From NCBI GenBank assembly GCA_964504075.1, contig CAZDCT010000003.1, forward strand, positions 1-33,865: a DNA stretch of 33,865 nucleotides, written 5' to 3'. A program made the translations under genes and the position numbers. Below are positions 1-6,571 of the stretch, in pieces. The notes under the pieces are model-generated. The model saw only the letters and a list, made by a program, of their open reading frames with translations. It had not been told where the DNA came from and made no database searches. Numbering within the stretch: the stretch's first letter is position 1; each line of letters opens with the position of its first letter. The DNA is from JAHJCL01 sp964504075. Its GTDB lineage: Bacteria; Patescibacteriota; Minisyncoccia; Minisyncoccales; DG-74-3.

Positions 1-391
1 GCATAGAAAAATATTTAGCCAATAAAATTATCAAAACTATTTTAGTAAACTCTATCGGGTCAATTGACAAAGGTCCAAGCTTATACCAAGATTTTATTCC
101 CCTAATTTCAGGAGCTAACCAAAACAATCCAGCCAAGGCAAAACAAGAAATAAAATATAAAAACAAAATTAAACGAGAGTCTTCTCTAAAAATGCGCCAG
201 TCCAAAAAACTAAAAAATATCATTAAAAAAAGAGCGAGAAGAAAAAAGATCGCTTGTTTTTGAAAATTTAAAAAGCTCCCACTGCCTACAGAAGAACTAT
301 ACAAAGAAATAAAACCAATACTCACTAAAAGTAAAGCTGAAACAATCAAGATACAATCAAATCTTTTAAAATGTAAAAATAAAGAATTCAT
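1..391 (-). CDS. SEDS-family protein (RodA/FtsW-like), N-terminal 130 residues only
   Basis: Reading the minus strand from ATG at 391 gives an open frame running off the window edge. It shows membrane segments at about residues 13-33, 46-63 and 75-92, then the segment IRGIKSWYKLG (97-107) and DPIEFTKIVLI (111-121). These match the conserved SEDS signature (G-x-K-W-x-x-LG followed by QPSE-F-x-K-I) of peptidoglycan glycosyltransferases RodA and FtsW. The usual Gln-Pro-Ser-Glu is Asp-Pro-Ile-Glu here, keeping the Glu. RodA would serve elongation and FtsW division; the fragment cannot separate them, so no symbol is given. The gene is the last of a same-strand run behind the toxin gene, separated from it by the hairpin at 395-425. 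The C-terminal two thirds lie outside the window. Confidence 0.85.
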   Translation of the reverse strand, partial: MNSLFLHFKRFDCILIVSALLLVSIGFISLYSSSVGSGSFLNFQKQAIFFLLALFLMIFFSFLDWRIFREDSRLILFLYFISCFALAGLFWLAPEIRGIKSWYKLGPLSIDPIEFTKIVLIILLAKYFSM

Positions 392-394
392 AAC

Positions 395-425
395 ATTTTG
401 GGGGACGTTGGACGTCCCCCAAAAT
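395..425. repeat. Perfect 14-bp hairpin (repeat copy A), between toxin gene and SEDS gene
   Basis: The arms 395-408 and 412-425 are exact reverse complements (attttgggggacgt / acgtcccccaaaat) around a 3-nt loop. The right arm touches the toxin stop codon and the left arm ends 4 nt before the SEDS start codon. On the minus strand the stem ends in CCCCCAAAAT, with no U tract, so it is not a classical intrinsic terminator, although it could stall polymerase or protect a 3' end. The core GACGTTGGACGTCCCCC (404-420) recurs with one mismatch at 988-1004 on the far side of the toxin-antitoxin pair. Confidence 0.85.
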
Positions 426-664
426 TACAACTTTTTATAAGTTTTTTCGCTTCTTAATTTTATACTATCAATAATAATCTCTTTTTTATAATAATGAAAT
501 ATAATTCTGAATCTGCCTGATTTTAAGCGATAAAAATCAGTATCTTTTATCTTCTGAATTTTAAGAGTTTTTGTTTTTTTATTCATTAATTTCTCAATAA
601 CCCCTAATAGCTTTTGCCTATCCTTTTTGCCAATTTTTCTTAATAATTTCTCTATTTTATTCAT
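425..664 (-). CDS. RelE/ParE-family toxin, 79 aa
   Basis: Small basic protein with the C-terminal half typical of RelE/ParE toxins: FYRLKSGRFRIIFHYYKK (about residues 45-62), then a short beta strand IIIDSIKLRSEKTYKKL carrying the usual Arg and Tyr near the end. RelE members are ribosome-dependent mRNA endonucleases; ParE members target gyrase. The sequence alone does not decide which, but the R-x-R-I-I-F strand and terminal basic residues fit RelE better. It lies 6 nt downstream of the AbrB-like gene on the same strand, as expected for a toxin after its antitoxin, and ends exactly at a perfect hairpin. Family call is by motif only. Confidence 0.8.
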   Translation of the reverse strand: MNKIEKLLRKIGKKDRQKLLGVIEKLMNKKTKTLKIQKIKDTDFYRLKSGRFRIIFHYYKKEIIIDSIKLRSEKTYKKL

Positions 665-670
665 AATGAA

Positions 671-913
671 CTAAACTGTTTTCTTTAAGATTTTTACCAA
701 ATCTTTTGCCTTAATTCCTTTTCCCTTATTATCACGGATAGCATCAAAAACAGTGTACTCATTCTCTCTTCCTAACTTCTCCAAATCTATGGGCCTAATT
801 TCTAATCTTTCTTTTTTTATTTTAATCATATAGCGGTCAGTGGAAAAATTACGCCTCCACCCAATCGGAAGAGTAATTTGTCCTTTGCTTGTTGCTTTAA
901 CTATAATAGCCAT
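671..913 (-). CDS. AbrB/MazE/SpoVT-like DNA-binding antitoxin, 80 aa
   Basis: The N-terminus ATSKGQITLPIGWRRNF (residues 7-23) and the strand MIKIKKERLEIRPI match the swapped-hairpin AbrB/MazE fold, with the hallmark SKGQITLP. In MazE-type antitoxins this domain dimerises and binds the operon's own promoter, while the C-terminal tail wraps the toxin. The tail here (residues 45-80, with AKDLVKILKK) would be the toxin-binding part. It precedes the RelE-like gene by 6 nt. A 12-bp palindrome directly before its start codon (914-925) is a plausible operator. An AbrB-type antitoxin with a RelE-type toxin is a mixed pairing; partnership is inferred from adjacency. Confidence 0.75.
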   Translation of the reverse strand: MAIIVKATSKGQITLPIGWRRNFSTDRYMIKIKKERLEIRPIDLEKLGRENEYTVFDAIRDNKGKGIKAKDLVKILKKTV

Positions 914-925
914 ATTAATATTAAT
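914..925. promoter_or_regulatory. 12-bp palindrome before the antitoxin start, candidate operator
   Basis: ATTAATATTAAT is a perfect palindrome ending one base before the ATG of the AbrB-like gene and lying inside its predicted 5' untranslated region. Self-repression by the antitoxin is the norm in such modules, so this is a reasonable operator candidate. In an A+T-rich genome such a palindrome can also occur by chance. Confidence 0.3.
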
Positions 926-950
926 TTAAGTAATAATTTCTTACTTTCTT

Positions 951-979
951 ACAATATCACTATCAAAATCTCTTGTCAA
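951..979 (-). promoter_or_regulatory. Promoter of the toxin-antitoxin pair (TTGACA-17-TATTGT)
   Basis: On the minus strand a perfect -35 box TTGACA (979-974) is followed after 17 nt by TATTGT (956-951). Transcription would start near 945, about 30 nt before the antitoxin ATG. It lies between ligA and the antitoxin gene, right beside repeat copy B, so the pair is transcribed independently of ligA. Confidence 0.6.
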
Positions 980-987
980 GCTTTGAA

Positions 988-1004
988 GACGTTGAACGTC
1001 CCCC
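988..1004. repeat. Repeat copy B (GACGTTGAACGTCCCCC)
   Basis: Sixteen of 17 bases match copy A at 404-420. The central GACGTT-G-AACGTC is self-complementary, but here the outer G/C arm exists on one side only, so the hairpin is shorter. It sits between the ligA stop codon (1011) and the -35 box of the toxin-antitoxin promoter. The two copies are 584 bp apart and frame the toxin-antitoxin pair. Confidence 0.7.
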
Positions 1005-1010
1005 GGTTTT

Positions 1011-3053
1011 TTAATTTAGAAGTTTGAGAAATTGTTTTTCAGTGATTATTTTTACTCCAAGCTTTTTAGCCTTCTGAAACTTAGAGCCAGAATCTCTACC
1101 AACAATAACAAAATCAACTTTCTGAGAAACAGATTTCAATACCCTGCCCTCTAATTCAATAATTTTTGTTTTAGCTCGCTCACGACTCATTGATTCTAAA
1201 GATCCAGTTAGAACAAAAAATAATCCCTTTAATTTTCTTGCTTTTAGCGCAACTGAGGGCTGTTGACTTTTTATTTTTATTCCCAGTCTTCTCAATTTCT
1301 CAATAAAATTAAGATTCTGTTTCTCTTGAAAAAAATCATAAATTGACTTAGCTACAATAGGTCCAATATCTTTTATTTCTTCTAATACAGATAAAGGAGT
1401 GTTTTTTAATTTTTCTAAAGAATTAAAATGTTGAGCTAAATCAATAGCTGTTTGCTCTCCAACATTTCTAATACCTAAAGCATAAATAAGATTAGACAAA
1501 CTAATGCTTTTTTTTGATTGAATAGCAAAAATAAGGTTTTGAGCTGATTTTTGAGCAAATCTCTCTAAGGGAGTAATATCTTCTTCTTTTAATTTAAAGA
1601 GGTCGGCTGGATCTGAAACCAAGCTCTCATCAATTAATCTATTAAGAATTTTAGGACCTAATCCAACAATATCAAAACCATTTCTGGAAACAAAATGATA
1701 AAAATATTTTTTCTGGCGAGCAAGACACTTATGATTAGGACACCTCCAAATAGCTTCTGTTTTGAGCTTTACAAGCTTTGTATTGCAAACAGGACAATTC
1801 TTAGGCATTCTAAAATCTTTCTCTTTTCCTGTTCTTAAGTCCGGCAAAACTGAAATTATATCAGGAATAACGTCCCCTGCCCTACCAATAATAACAGTAT
1901 CTCCAATTTTCACGCCCAATCTTTTAATCTCATCTTCGTTATGCAAAGTTGCCCGAGATATCACCACTCCCCCAACAGTTATTGGTTTTAAAACAGCTAC
2001 TGGAGTAATGGCTCCCGTTCTTCCAACCTGAACTTTAATATCAAGCACTTTTGTTGTTGCTTGCTCTGGAGAAAATTTAAGAGCCCGAATAGCTCTCGGA
2101 CTTTTACCAACTATTCCTAATTTCTCAAAAACCGAATTGTTGTTAATGGCAATAACAATCCCATCAATTTGAAAAGGAAAACTATTTCTTTTTTTATTAA
2201 CTTTTTTCCAAAAATTTATTACTTCATCTAAATTTTTACACTTTTTGCCCTTGTCTGTTTTAAATCCCAAAGCAGGTAAAATCTCATGTTCTTCAGAATG
2301 AGTTTTTTGGCCAAAATCAGTAATAATATCATAAGCTAAAAAATTTAATGGCCGGGAAGCAGCTAATTTAGGATTTAATTGCCTAATTGAACCAGCTGCT
2401 AAGTTTCTTGGGTTAGAATAAGTTTTTTCTCCTTTTGCTGCCAATTCTTTATTCAGTTTCTCAAACTCTTTTCTTTTCATATAAACCTCACCCCTAATCT
2501 CAATTCTTCCTTTTTTAATTAGTGTTTTTATTTTCTCTTCAATCCTCTTGTTCAAAATATTGGCCCGTATTTCTAATTTCAAAGGAATACTTTCAATGGT
2601 TTTAAGATTCTGGGTAACATCCTCTCCCAACCTACCATTACCTCTAGTAGCACCATAAGCCAGAAATCCATTTTCATAAACCAAAGAAATAGCAAATCCA
2701 TCAATTTTTAATTCAGAGAAGTATTCAAATTCTTGAAGTGGTTCTAATCTATTCAAATAATCTTCCCAGCTTTTAAGCTCTTTGTCAGAAAAAATATCTT
2801 CTATCGAGAGCATGGGAACCAAATGTTTAATCTTTTTAAAGCTATCTAATGGTTTTCCGCCAACTCTTTGAGTAGGAGAATCAGGAACAATAAATTCTGG
2901 AAACTCTTTTTCTAATTCAAAAAGTTCGTGTTTTAAAGAATCTAAAGCAGAATCAGAAATCTCTTGTCTGTCTAAAACATGATAAAAATAGCGATGATAA
3001 TTTATTACTTTTCTTAATTTCTCTATTCTCTTTTGAACTTGTTGTTTATTCAT
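1011..3053 (-). CDS. ligA: NAD-dependent DNA ligase
   Basis: Full-length LigA of 680 residues (usual about 670). It seals nicks during replication and repair using NAD. Visible parts: Ia domain with the YHRYFYHVLD region, adenylation domain with catalytic Lys116 in ELKIDG (114-119), RGEVYM and NPRNLAAGS motifs, an OB fold with GRTGAITPVAVLKPI, a four-cysteine zinc finger (CPVC...CPNHKC), helix-hairpin-helix repeats (LGIRNVGEQTA, EIKDIGPIVA) and a C-terminal BRCT domain (about 605-680). The start codon overlaps the stop of the preceding minor pilin by one base, so it is the last gene of the minor-pilin operon and probably translationally coupled. A short hairpin repeat follows its stop. Confidence 0.97.
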   Translation of the reverse strand: MNKQQVQKRIEKLRKVINYHRYFYHVLDRQEISDSALDSLKHELFELEKEFPEFIVPDSPTQRVGGKPLDSFKKIKHLVPMLSIEDIFSDKELKSWEDYLNRLEPLQEFEYFSELKIDGFAISLVYENGFLAYGATRGNGRLGEDVTQNLKTIESIPLKLEIRANILNKRIEEKIKTLIKKGRIEIRGEVYMKRKEFEKLNKELAAKGEKTYSNPRNLAAGSIRQLNPKLAASRPLNFLAYDIITDFGQKTHSEEHEILPALGFKTDKGKKCKNLDEVINFWKKVNKKRNSFPFQIDGIVIAINNNSVFEKLGIVGKSPRAIRALKFSPEQATTKVLDIKVQVGRTGAITPVAVLKPITVGGVVISRATLHNEDEIKRLGVKIGDTVIIGRAGDVIPDIISVLPDLRTGKEKDFRMPKNCPVCNTKLVKLKTEAIWRCPNHKCLARQKKYFYHFVSRNGFDIVGLGPKILNRLIDESLVSDPADLFKLKEEDITPLERFAQKSAQNLIFAIQSKKSISLSNLIYALGIRNVGEQTAIDLAQHFNSLEKLKNTPLSVLEEIKDIGPIVAKSIYDFFQEKQNLNFIEKLRRLGIKIKSQQPSVALKARKLKGLFFVLTGSLESMSRERAKTKIIELEGRVLKSVSQKVDFVIVGRDSGSKFQKAKKLGVKIITEKQFLKLLN

Positions 3054-3406
3054 TATCTTGAAATCATAATAGCTCTTTTAACCCCCTTATAACTGCCAAC
3101 TGATTTAACACAATAATTAGCACTAAGAGAACAACCGTCACTGCCCTGAGCCACGACTGAAATACCATAAGAAGCATTACCAATAGAACCAGAGTAGCTA
3201 GTTCCCACCTCATTATTTTCATACAATTCTCTTTCAATCCCAGTTTCAGCCGCATAATAAGCAACTACTGATTTCCCCATTTCTCTCATTGTTTTAATTT
3301 CAGACAGTAAAATAGTGCTCATGCTTAAACCAATAGACAATAAAATGGTCATAATTAGAAAGGCAATATATAGGGAAACACCTTTTTGGGGGTTAGTATT
3401 GAACAT
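3053..3406 (-). CDS. PilX/GspK-like minor pilin, 117 aa
   Basis: A class III-type leader ends at Gly9, followed by one hydrophobic helix (VSLYIAFLIMTILLSIGLSM) and then KTMREMGKSVVAYYAAETGIE, the pattern of PilX/GspK N-termini (A-x-x-AAE-x-G). The mature residue +5, Glu in ordinary pilins, is Ile14 here; loss of that Glu is known for GspK, which sits at the pilus tip. The globular part is only about 70 residues with two cysteines. It overlaps the upstream PilW-like gene by 14 nt and ligA by 1 nt. The C-terminal ending may be truncated relative to PilX, but the overlap with ligA argues it is natural. Confidence 0.7.
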   Translation of the reverse strand: MFNTNPQKGVSLYIAFLIMTILLSIGLSMSTILLSEIKTMREMGKSVVAYYAAETGIERELYENNEVGTSYSGSIGNASYGISVVAQGSDGCSLSANYCVKSVGSYKGVKRAIMISR

Positions 3407-3962
3407 CAGGATTTCTTTGAGAAATAGTTGTTTGAATTTTTATTTCAGGCTGCTCTTCTGGTTTTGAACCAGCTCCTTTAACCTTCAAGAAAATGGTAAC
3501 TCGAGGCTGAAAATTATCAGCTTGAGAGTTTCCAGAAAGTTCAATATTAATGCTTTCTACTATAAGATTGCTTGAAGTAAGCGCTAAATCAACACCATTT
3601 TTGTTCTCCCATAACTGAGAATCAGATACATAAAATTCCTGACAATCTTTATTATAGTTCAGAAATTTTATCCCTTTATCATCGCGGGTAATTTCATAAT
3701 TTGATTTTGCGCTGATACAAGCGCCACTTATATCTTTTTTCCCCATTCTTATAGAACGACTCATATATTCTTCAACATAGCTAGTTTGTTCCAAGAGCTG
3801 TTGAAAAGCTACTGATTTTCTTTGGGCTCTAATAGTAGAAATAAATGCTCCAGACATCGCGCTAACAATCAAGGAAAAAACAGATATTGAAACTAAAAGC
3901 TCAACAAGGGTAAAACCTTTGTTTTGAATTCTTTTTTTAATTGTTATTTGTTTGGCTTTCAT
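3393..3962 (-). CDS. PilW/GspJ-like minor pilin, 189 aa
   Basis: Prepilin cleavage motif NKGFTLVELLVSISVFSLIV at residues 14-33, with Gly16 before the cut and Glu21 as the +5 glutamate, followed by a long amphipathic helix and a beta-rich region with VTIFLKVKGAG near the C-terminus. Length and the VSISVFSL helix are as in GspJ/PilW minor pilins, which help prime pilus assembly. A 15-residue basic leader precedes the cut, longer than for the other pilins here. It overlaps the PilV-like gene by 4 nt (ATGA) and the PilX-like gene by 14 nt. Confidence 0.75.
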   Translation of the reverse strand: MKAKQITIKKRIQNKGFTLVELLVSISVFSLIVSAMSGAFISTIRAQRKSVAFQQLLEQTSYVEEYMSRSIRMGKKDISGACISAKSNYEITRDDKGIKFLNYNKDCQEFYVSDSQLWENKNGVDLALTSSNLIVESINIELSGNSQADNFQPRVTIFLKVKGAGSKPEEQPEIKIQTTISQRNPDVQY

Positions 3963-4477
3963 TCTACTTCTTCTTTTTTATACCATTGATAAAGATTTTC
4001 TCGGGCAACAACCATGTGAGTTCTTCCTCTTTCTTGCCATGAAACCTTAATCTCAACCTCTATTTTATTCTCTTCTGGTTTTTTAGTAATTTGAGCTTTT
4101 CTTTGAAATTTGCCAGAGGCAGAACATTTATAAAAACCCTGGCTAATCTCTAAATAGTTCTTCCCGTCACAAGTAGTATCATCAATTGTTTCGCTTCGAT
4201 AATCAAAGTTATAATATTCACCATTAGACAAACCGTCATCCCAGTTTCCCTCCTCTCCTTTATTAATCTTTAAAAAATTACTGTCTCTAATGTTTCTTAT
4301 AATTTCCATTCCCTCTTGGGATAAATAAATAGCTGTTAATCGAGAAGAGGTAATGCTGATATAGGAAATAGTTTGGCTAACTAAACTAAAAATCCCCATA
4401 ATGCCGACACTCATTACAAAAAGAGCTGCAATCATTTCAATCATTGTAAACCCGTTTTTTCTGTTCTTATTGTTCAN
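3959..4477 (-). CDS. PilV/GspI-like minor pilin (first base of start codon in assembly gap)
   Basis: Downstream of the gap the frame reads NNKNRKNGFTMIEMIAALFV, a prepilin cleavage site (Gly before Phe) with the +5 Glu, then MSVGIMGIFSLVSQTI and AIYLSQEGMEIIRNIRD, characteristic of PilV/GspI. The bases next to the gap are TG followed by AAC, so the start is very probably ATG with its A at 4477, the first N. The mature domain contains a Cys pair (TTCDG, FYKCSA) and ends SWQERGRTHMVVARENLYQW. It ends in TGA overlapping the ATG of the PilW-like gene. Confidence 0.75.
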   Translation of the reverse strand, partial: XNNKNRKNGFTMIEMIAALFVMSVGIMGIFSLVSQTISYISITSSRLTAIYLSQEGMEIIRNIRDSNFLKINKGEEGNWDDGLSNGEYYNFDYRSETIDDTTCDGKNYLEISQGFYKCSASGKFQRKAQITKKPEENKIEVEIKVSWQERGRTHMVVARENLYQWYKKEEVE

Positions 4478-4576
4478 NNNNNNNNNNNNNNNNNNNNNNN
4501 NNNNNNNNNNNNNNNNNNNNNNNNNNNNNNNNNNNNNNNNNNNNNNNNNNNNNNNNNNNNNNNNNNNNNNNNNNNN
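4477..4576. other. Assembly gap (100 N)
   Basis: Exactly 100 N, a conventional placeholder rather than a measured length. It hides the end of the GspH-like gene and at most the first base of the PilV-like gene. Confidence 0.95.
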
Positions 4577-5123
4577 ATTCACTGTCTTCAATTGAAATTA
4601 AGCCGGCCTTATTAACTGTAATCATTTTCTCTGAAACTTGAATAGAGGGATCAGTAATAAAAATCGTGGCTATAGAACCATCTCCTGGCTCAATATAAAT
4701 TCTTGGGTCGGGAGGAGCAAAGACAATATTTAATGCATTCTTTGGCAAAGGAGAAGAAAGATTGTTGATAATAATTCTTTTGTTCAAAAAGCTTTGCTCT
4801 GACATCTTTTCTGAAACTCCATTGCACTGTGTTCCATTTGAATCATATTGTCTGTTACCCGAACAATCAGCAAACAGAATATAAAAATTCGCGCTTTTCT
4901 CAAAATAGATTCCATACCCTCCCTGAGGGATAACTCCATTAAACTCTAATGATGACATTGCCATTTCTTGAACTTTTCTTAGGTCCTGAGCTAATTTATG
5001 AGCTGAATTTTGAACCGCAAATTGCTCTTTTCCAAATCTCAAATTGGGTATAACCAAAGCTGACATAAGAGCAATTATGCTTGTGATTACCAACAACTCA
5101 ATCAAAGTAAAACCTTTCTTCAT
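4577..5123 (-). CDS. GspH-like pseudopilin, 3' end in assembly gap
   Basis: MKKGFTLIELLVITSIIALM is a class III prepilin leader with only three residues before Gly4 and the +5 Glu at residue 9. It is followed by LRFGKEQFAVQNSAHKLAQD and VQEMAMSS, typical of GspH/FimT minor pseudopilins. The visible 182 residues end at GLISIEDSE, the kind of beta strand that closes GspH-like proteins, so little coding sequence is likely missing. Two cysteines (FADCSGN, TQCNG) may form a disulfide outside the cell. Its ATG overlaps the pilD stop by 4 nt. Confidence 0.75.
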
Positions 5124-5878
5124 AAAAATAAATTACAATACCAATTAATAATTGGCTCTCCGTAAAACATTGCTAAAAAGGTTCCAAAAACTAAAAATGG
5201 TCCAAAAGGCACCATTGATTTAAGGGTTTTCTTGCTTTGAGCTATTAGTATTAAGCCTGTTATTGCTCCAGTCAAAAAAGCGAGAAACAAAGCAACTACA
5301 ATATTAGGAAAACCAAGAATAAAACCCATTAGAAAACTTAATTTAACATCTCCAAAACCAAGCCATTTACCCTTAGAAGCAAAATAAATGGCTAAGAAGA
5401 ACCCTGAGGCGCCTAGAGCTGCAGGAAAAGTATTAAGTATTAAGTATTTAATATTAAGTAAATTGTAAATAAATGCTGTGGCAATAGCAGGAAAAATCAC
5501 TTTATCTGGAATAATATAGTGCTTGAGGTCGTAAACAAAAATAATAATCAGGAAACTAGCAATTAGTAACAAGTAGCTGGTATTAAACAAATCTTGGGAA
5601 TTAAAAATTAAAACAAATAAAATGGCGGTAGCCAGTTCTACCAAAGGGTAGTGTAAAGATATTGGTTTTTGGCAGTAACGACATTTTCCTTTTAATGTTA
5701 AAAAGCTAAAAACAGGGATTAAGTCATACCAAGCCAGTTTATGCTTACAATAAGGACAAAAAGAATGGCCCCATAAAAAACTTTTACCTATTTCTAAACG
5801 ATAGATAACACAATTAAGGAAAGACCCAATAATTGTTCCTAAGAGAAAAATAAATAAGTTCAACAAAACGCCTATCAT
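5120..5878 (-). CDS. pilD: Prepilin peptidase / N-methyltransferase
   Basis: Integral membrane aspartic protease that trims and N-methylates the prepilins encoded around it. The N-terminal domain has GSFLNCVIYRL and a four-cysteine cluster (CPYC at 41-44, CRYC at 66-69) that supports the methyltransferase part. The catalytic aspartates are Asp117 in VYDLKHYIIPD and Asp177 in GFGDVKL. Length 252 is normal. The gene follows the major pilin after an apparent terminator and leads the minor-pilin row by overlap. The start is preceded by TGAGGA placed too close to the ATG to be a well-spaced ribosome site. Confidence 0.95.
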   Translation of the reverse strand: MIGVLLNLFIFLLGTIIGSFLNCVIYRLEIGKSFLWGHSFCPYCKHKLAWYDLIPVFSFLTLKGKCRYCQKPISLHYPLVELATAILFVLIFNSQDLFNTSYLLLIASFLIIIFVYDLKHYIIPDKVIFPAIATAFIYNLLNIKYLILNTFPAALGASGFFLAIYFASKGKWLGFGDVKLSFLMGFILGFPNIVVALFLAFLTGAITGLILIAQSKKTLKSMVPFGPFLVFGTFLAMFYGEPIINWYCNLFL

Positions 5879-5906
5879 TCCTCAATTTTAACATTTTTAA
5901 GCTAAG

Positions 5907-5938
5907 CAAAACAGGACAAGAAAACTTCTCGTCCTGTT
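5907..5938 (-). terminator. Intrinsic terminator after the major pilin gene
   Basis: On the minus strand AACAGGAC and GTCCTGTT (5938-5931 and 5917-5910) form an 8-bp stem with a 13-nt loop that has further internal pairing, followed by TTTT in the DNA. It lies between the pilin stop (5963) and pilD (5878), so it would limit read-through from the abundant pilin transcript into pilD. Confidence 0.7.
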
Positions 5939-5962
5939 ATTAGTTAGTCTAAACTAATCTAA

Positions 5963-6457
5963 TTATTTACAGCAAGCATCAAGAGTTGGAACAGCAGCTC
6001 CTTCCTTTTCAAACGTTCCATCATGAGACGCACAATAATATACTGTATTTCCAGTGGTTGCTGGAGTTTTTTCCAAAGCAGCATAAGCACAGAATTTTTG
6101 CTCATCACCCTCAGTTGTTTTATTATCAACCCACCCATAATGTTTAGTGCTTTGTGGATCATCAAGAGCTATTAAATAAGTACTAATTTCTGGAGTACCG
6201 TCTCCGGTGCCATCATCTTCAAGATAAGCTTCGTTATCTCCATAATACATTTGTTGAGCAGTAACAATTTGTCTCATATCAGACATTCTTCTNNNNNNNN
6301 NNNNNNNNNNNNNNNNNNNNNNNNNNNNNNNNNNNNNNNNNNNNNNNNNNNNNNNNNNNNNNNNNNNNNNNNNNNNNNNNNNNNNNNNNNNNGACAACAT
6401 ACCAATAATAGCAATAACAACCAAAAGTTCAATTAATGTAAAACCTTTTTTATTCAT
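5963..6457 (-). CDS. Major type IV pilin, interrupted by assembly gap
   Basis: MNKKGFTLIELLVVIAIIGM is a canonical type IV prepilin leader (cut after Gly5, +5 Glu at residue 10). After the gap the helix resumes at RRMSDMRQIVTAQQMYYGDN, the usual alpha1-C of small Parcubacteria-type pilins, and the domain ends with Cys residues (KFCAYAAL, YYCASHDG, DACCK). The gene has its own promoter upstream and a terminator downstream, as expected for the most strongly made subunit. Two bases beyond the gap edge make the next codon TCn (Ser), fitting the common GMLSSIVLVSL continuation. The true gap is then about 52 nt, not 100. Confidence 0.85.
   Translation of the reverse strand: MNKKGFTLIELLVVIAIIGMLXXXXXXXXXXXXXXXXXXXXXXXXXXXXXXXXXXRRMSDMRQIVTAQQMYYGDNEAYLEDDGTGDGTPEISTYLIALDDPQSTKHYGWVDNKTTEGDEQKFCAYAALEKTPATTGNTVYYCASHDGTFEKEGAAVPTLDACCK
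6293..6392. other. Assembly gap (100 N) inside the major pilin
   Basis: Exactly 100 N within the conserved N-terminal helix of the pilin. Frame arithmetic requires a true length of 3n+1, and homologous pilins suggest about 18 missing residues. Confidence 0.95.
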
Positions 6458-6524
6458 AATAATTAATTTTCACTATTTTTCTTTATTGTTTCGACCTTAA
6501 TACAATATTTAGTCTTAATAATAT

Positions 6525-6552
6525 ATTATATAACAATACCCAAAAGCCACAA
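6525..6552 (-). promoter_or_regulatory. Candidate promoter of the major pilin gene
   Basis: On the minus strand a perfect -10 box TATAAT (6530-6525) stands 16 nt behind TTGTGG (6552-6547), a weak -35. The predicted start near 6518 gives a leader of about 60 nt before the pilin ATG. This 114-nt space is the only sizeable intergenic gap in the pilus locus. Confidence 0.45.
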
Positions 6553-6571
6553 GCAAGAAAGTTTTCCACAA

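Noticed and set aside
1762..2031. Plus-strand frame opposite ligA
   Set aside because: Antisense to conserved OB-fold codons of ligA, with no independent support.
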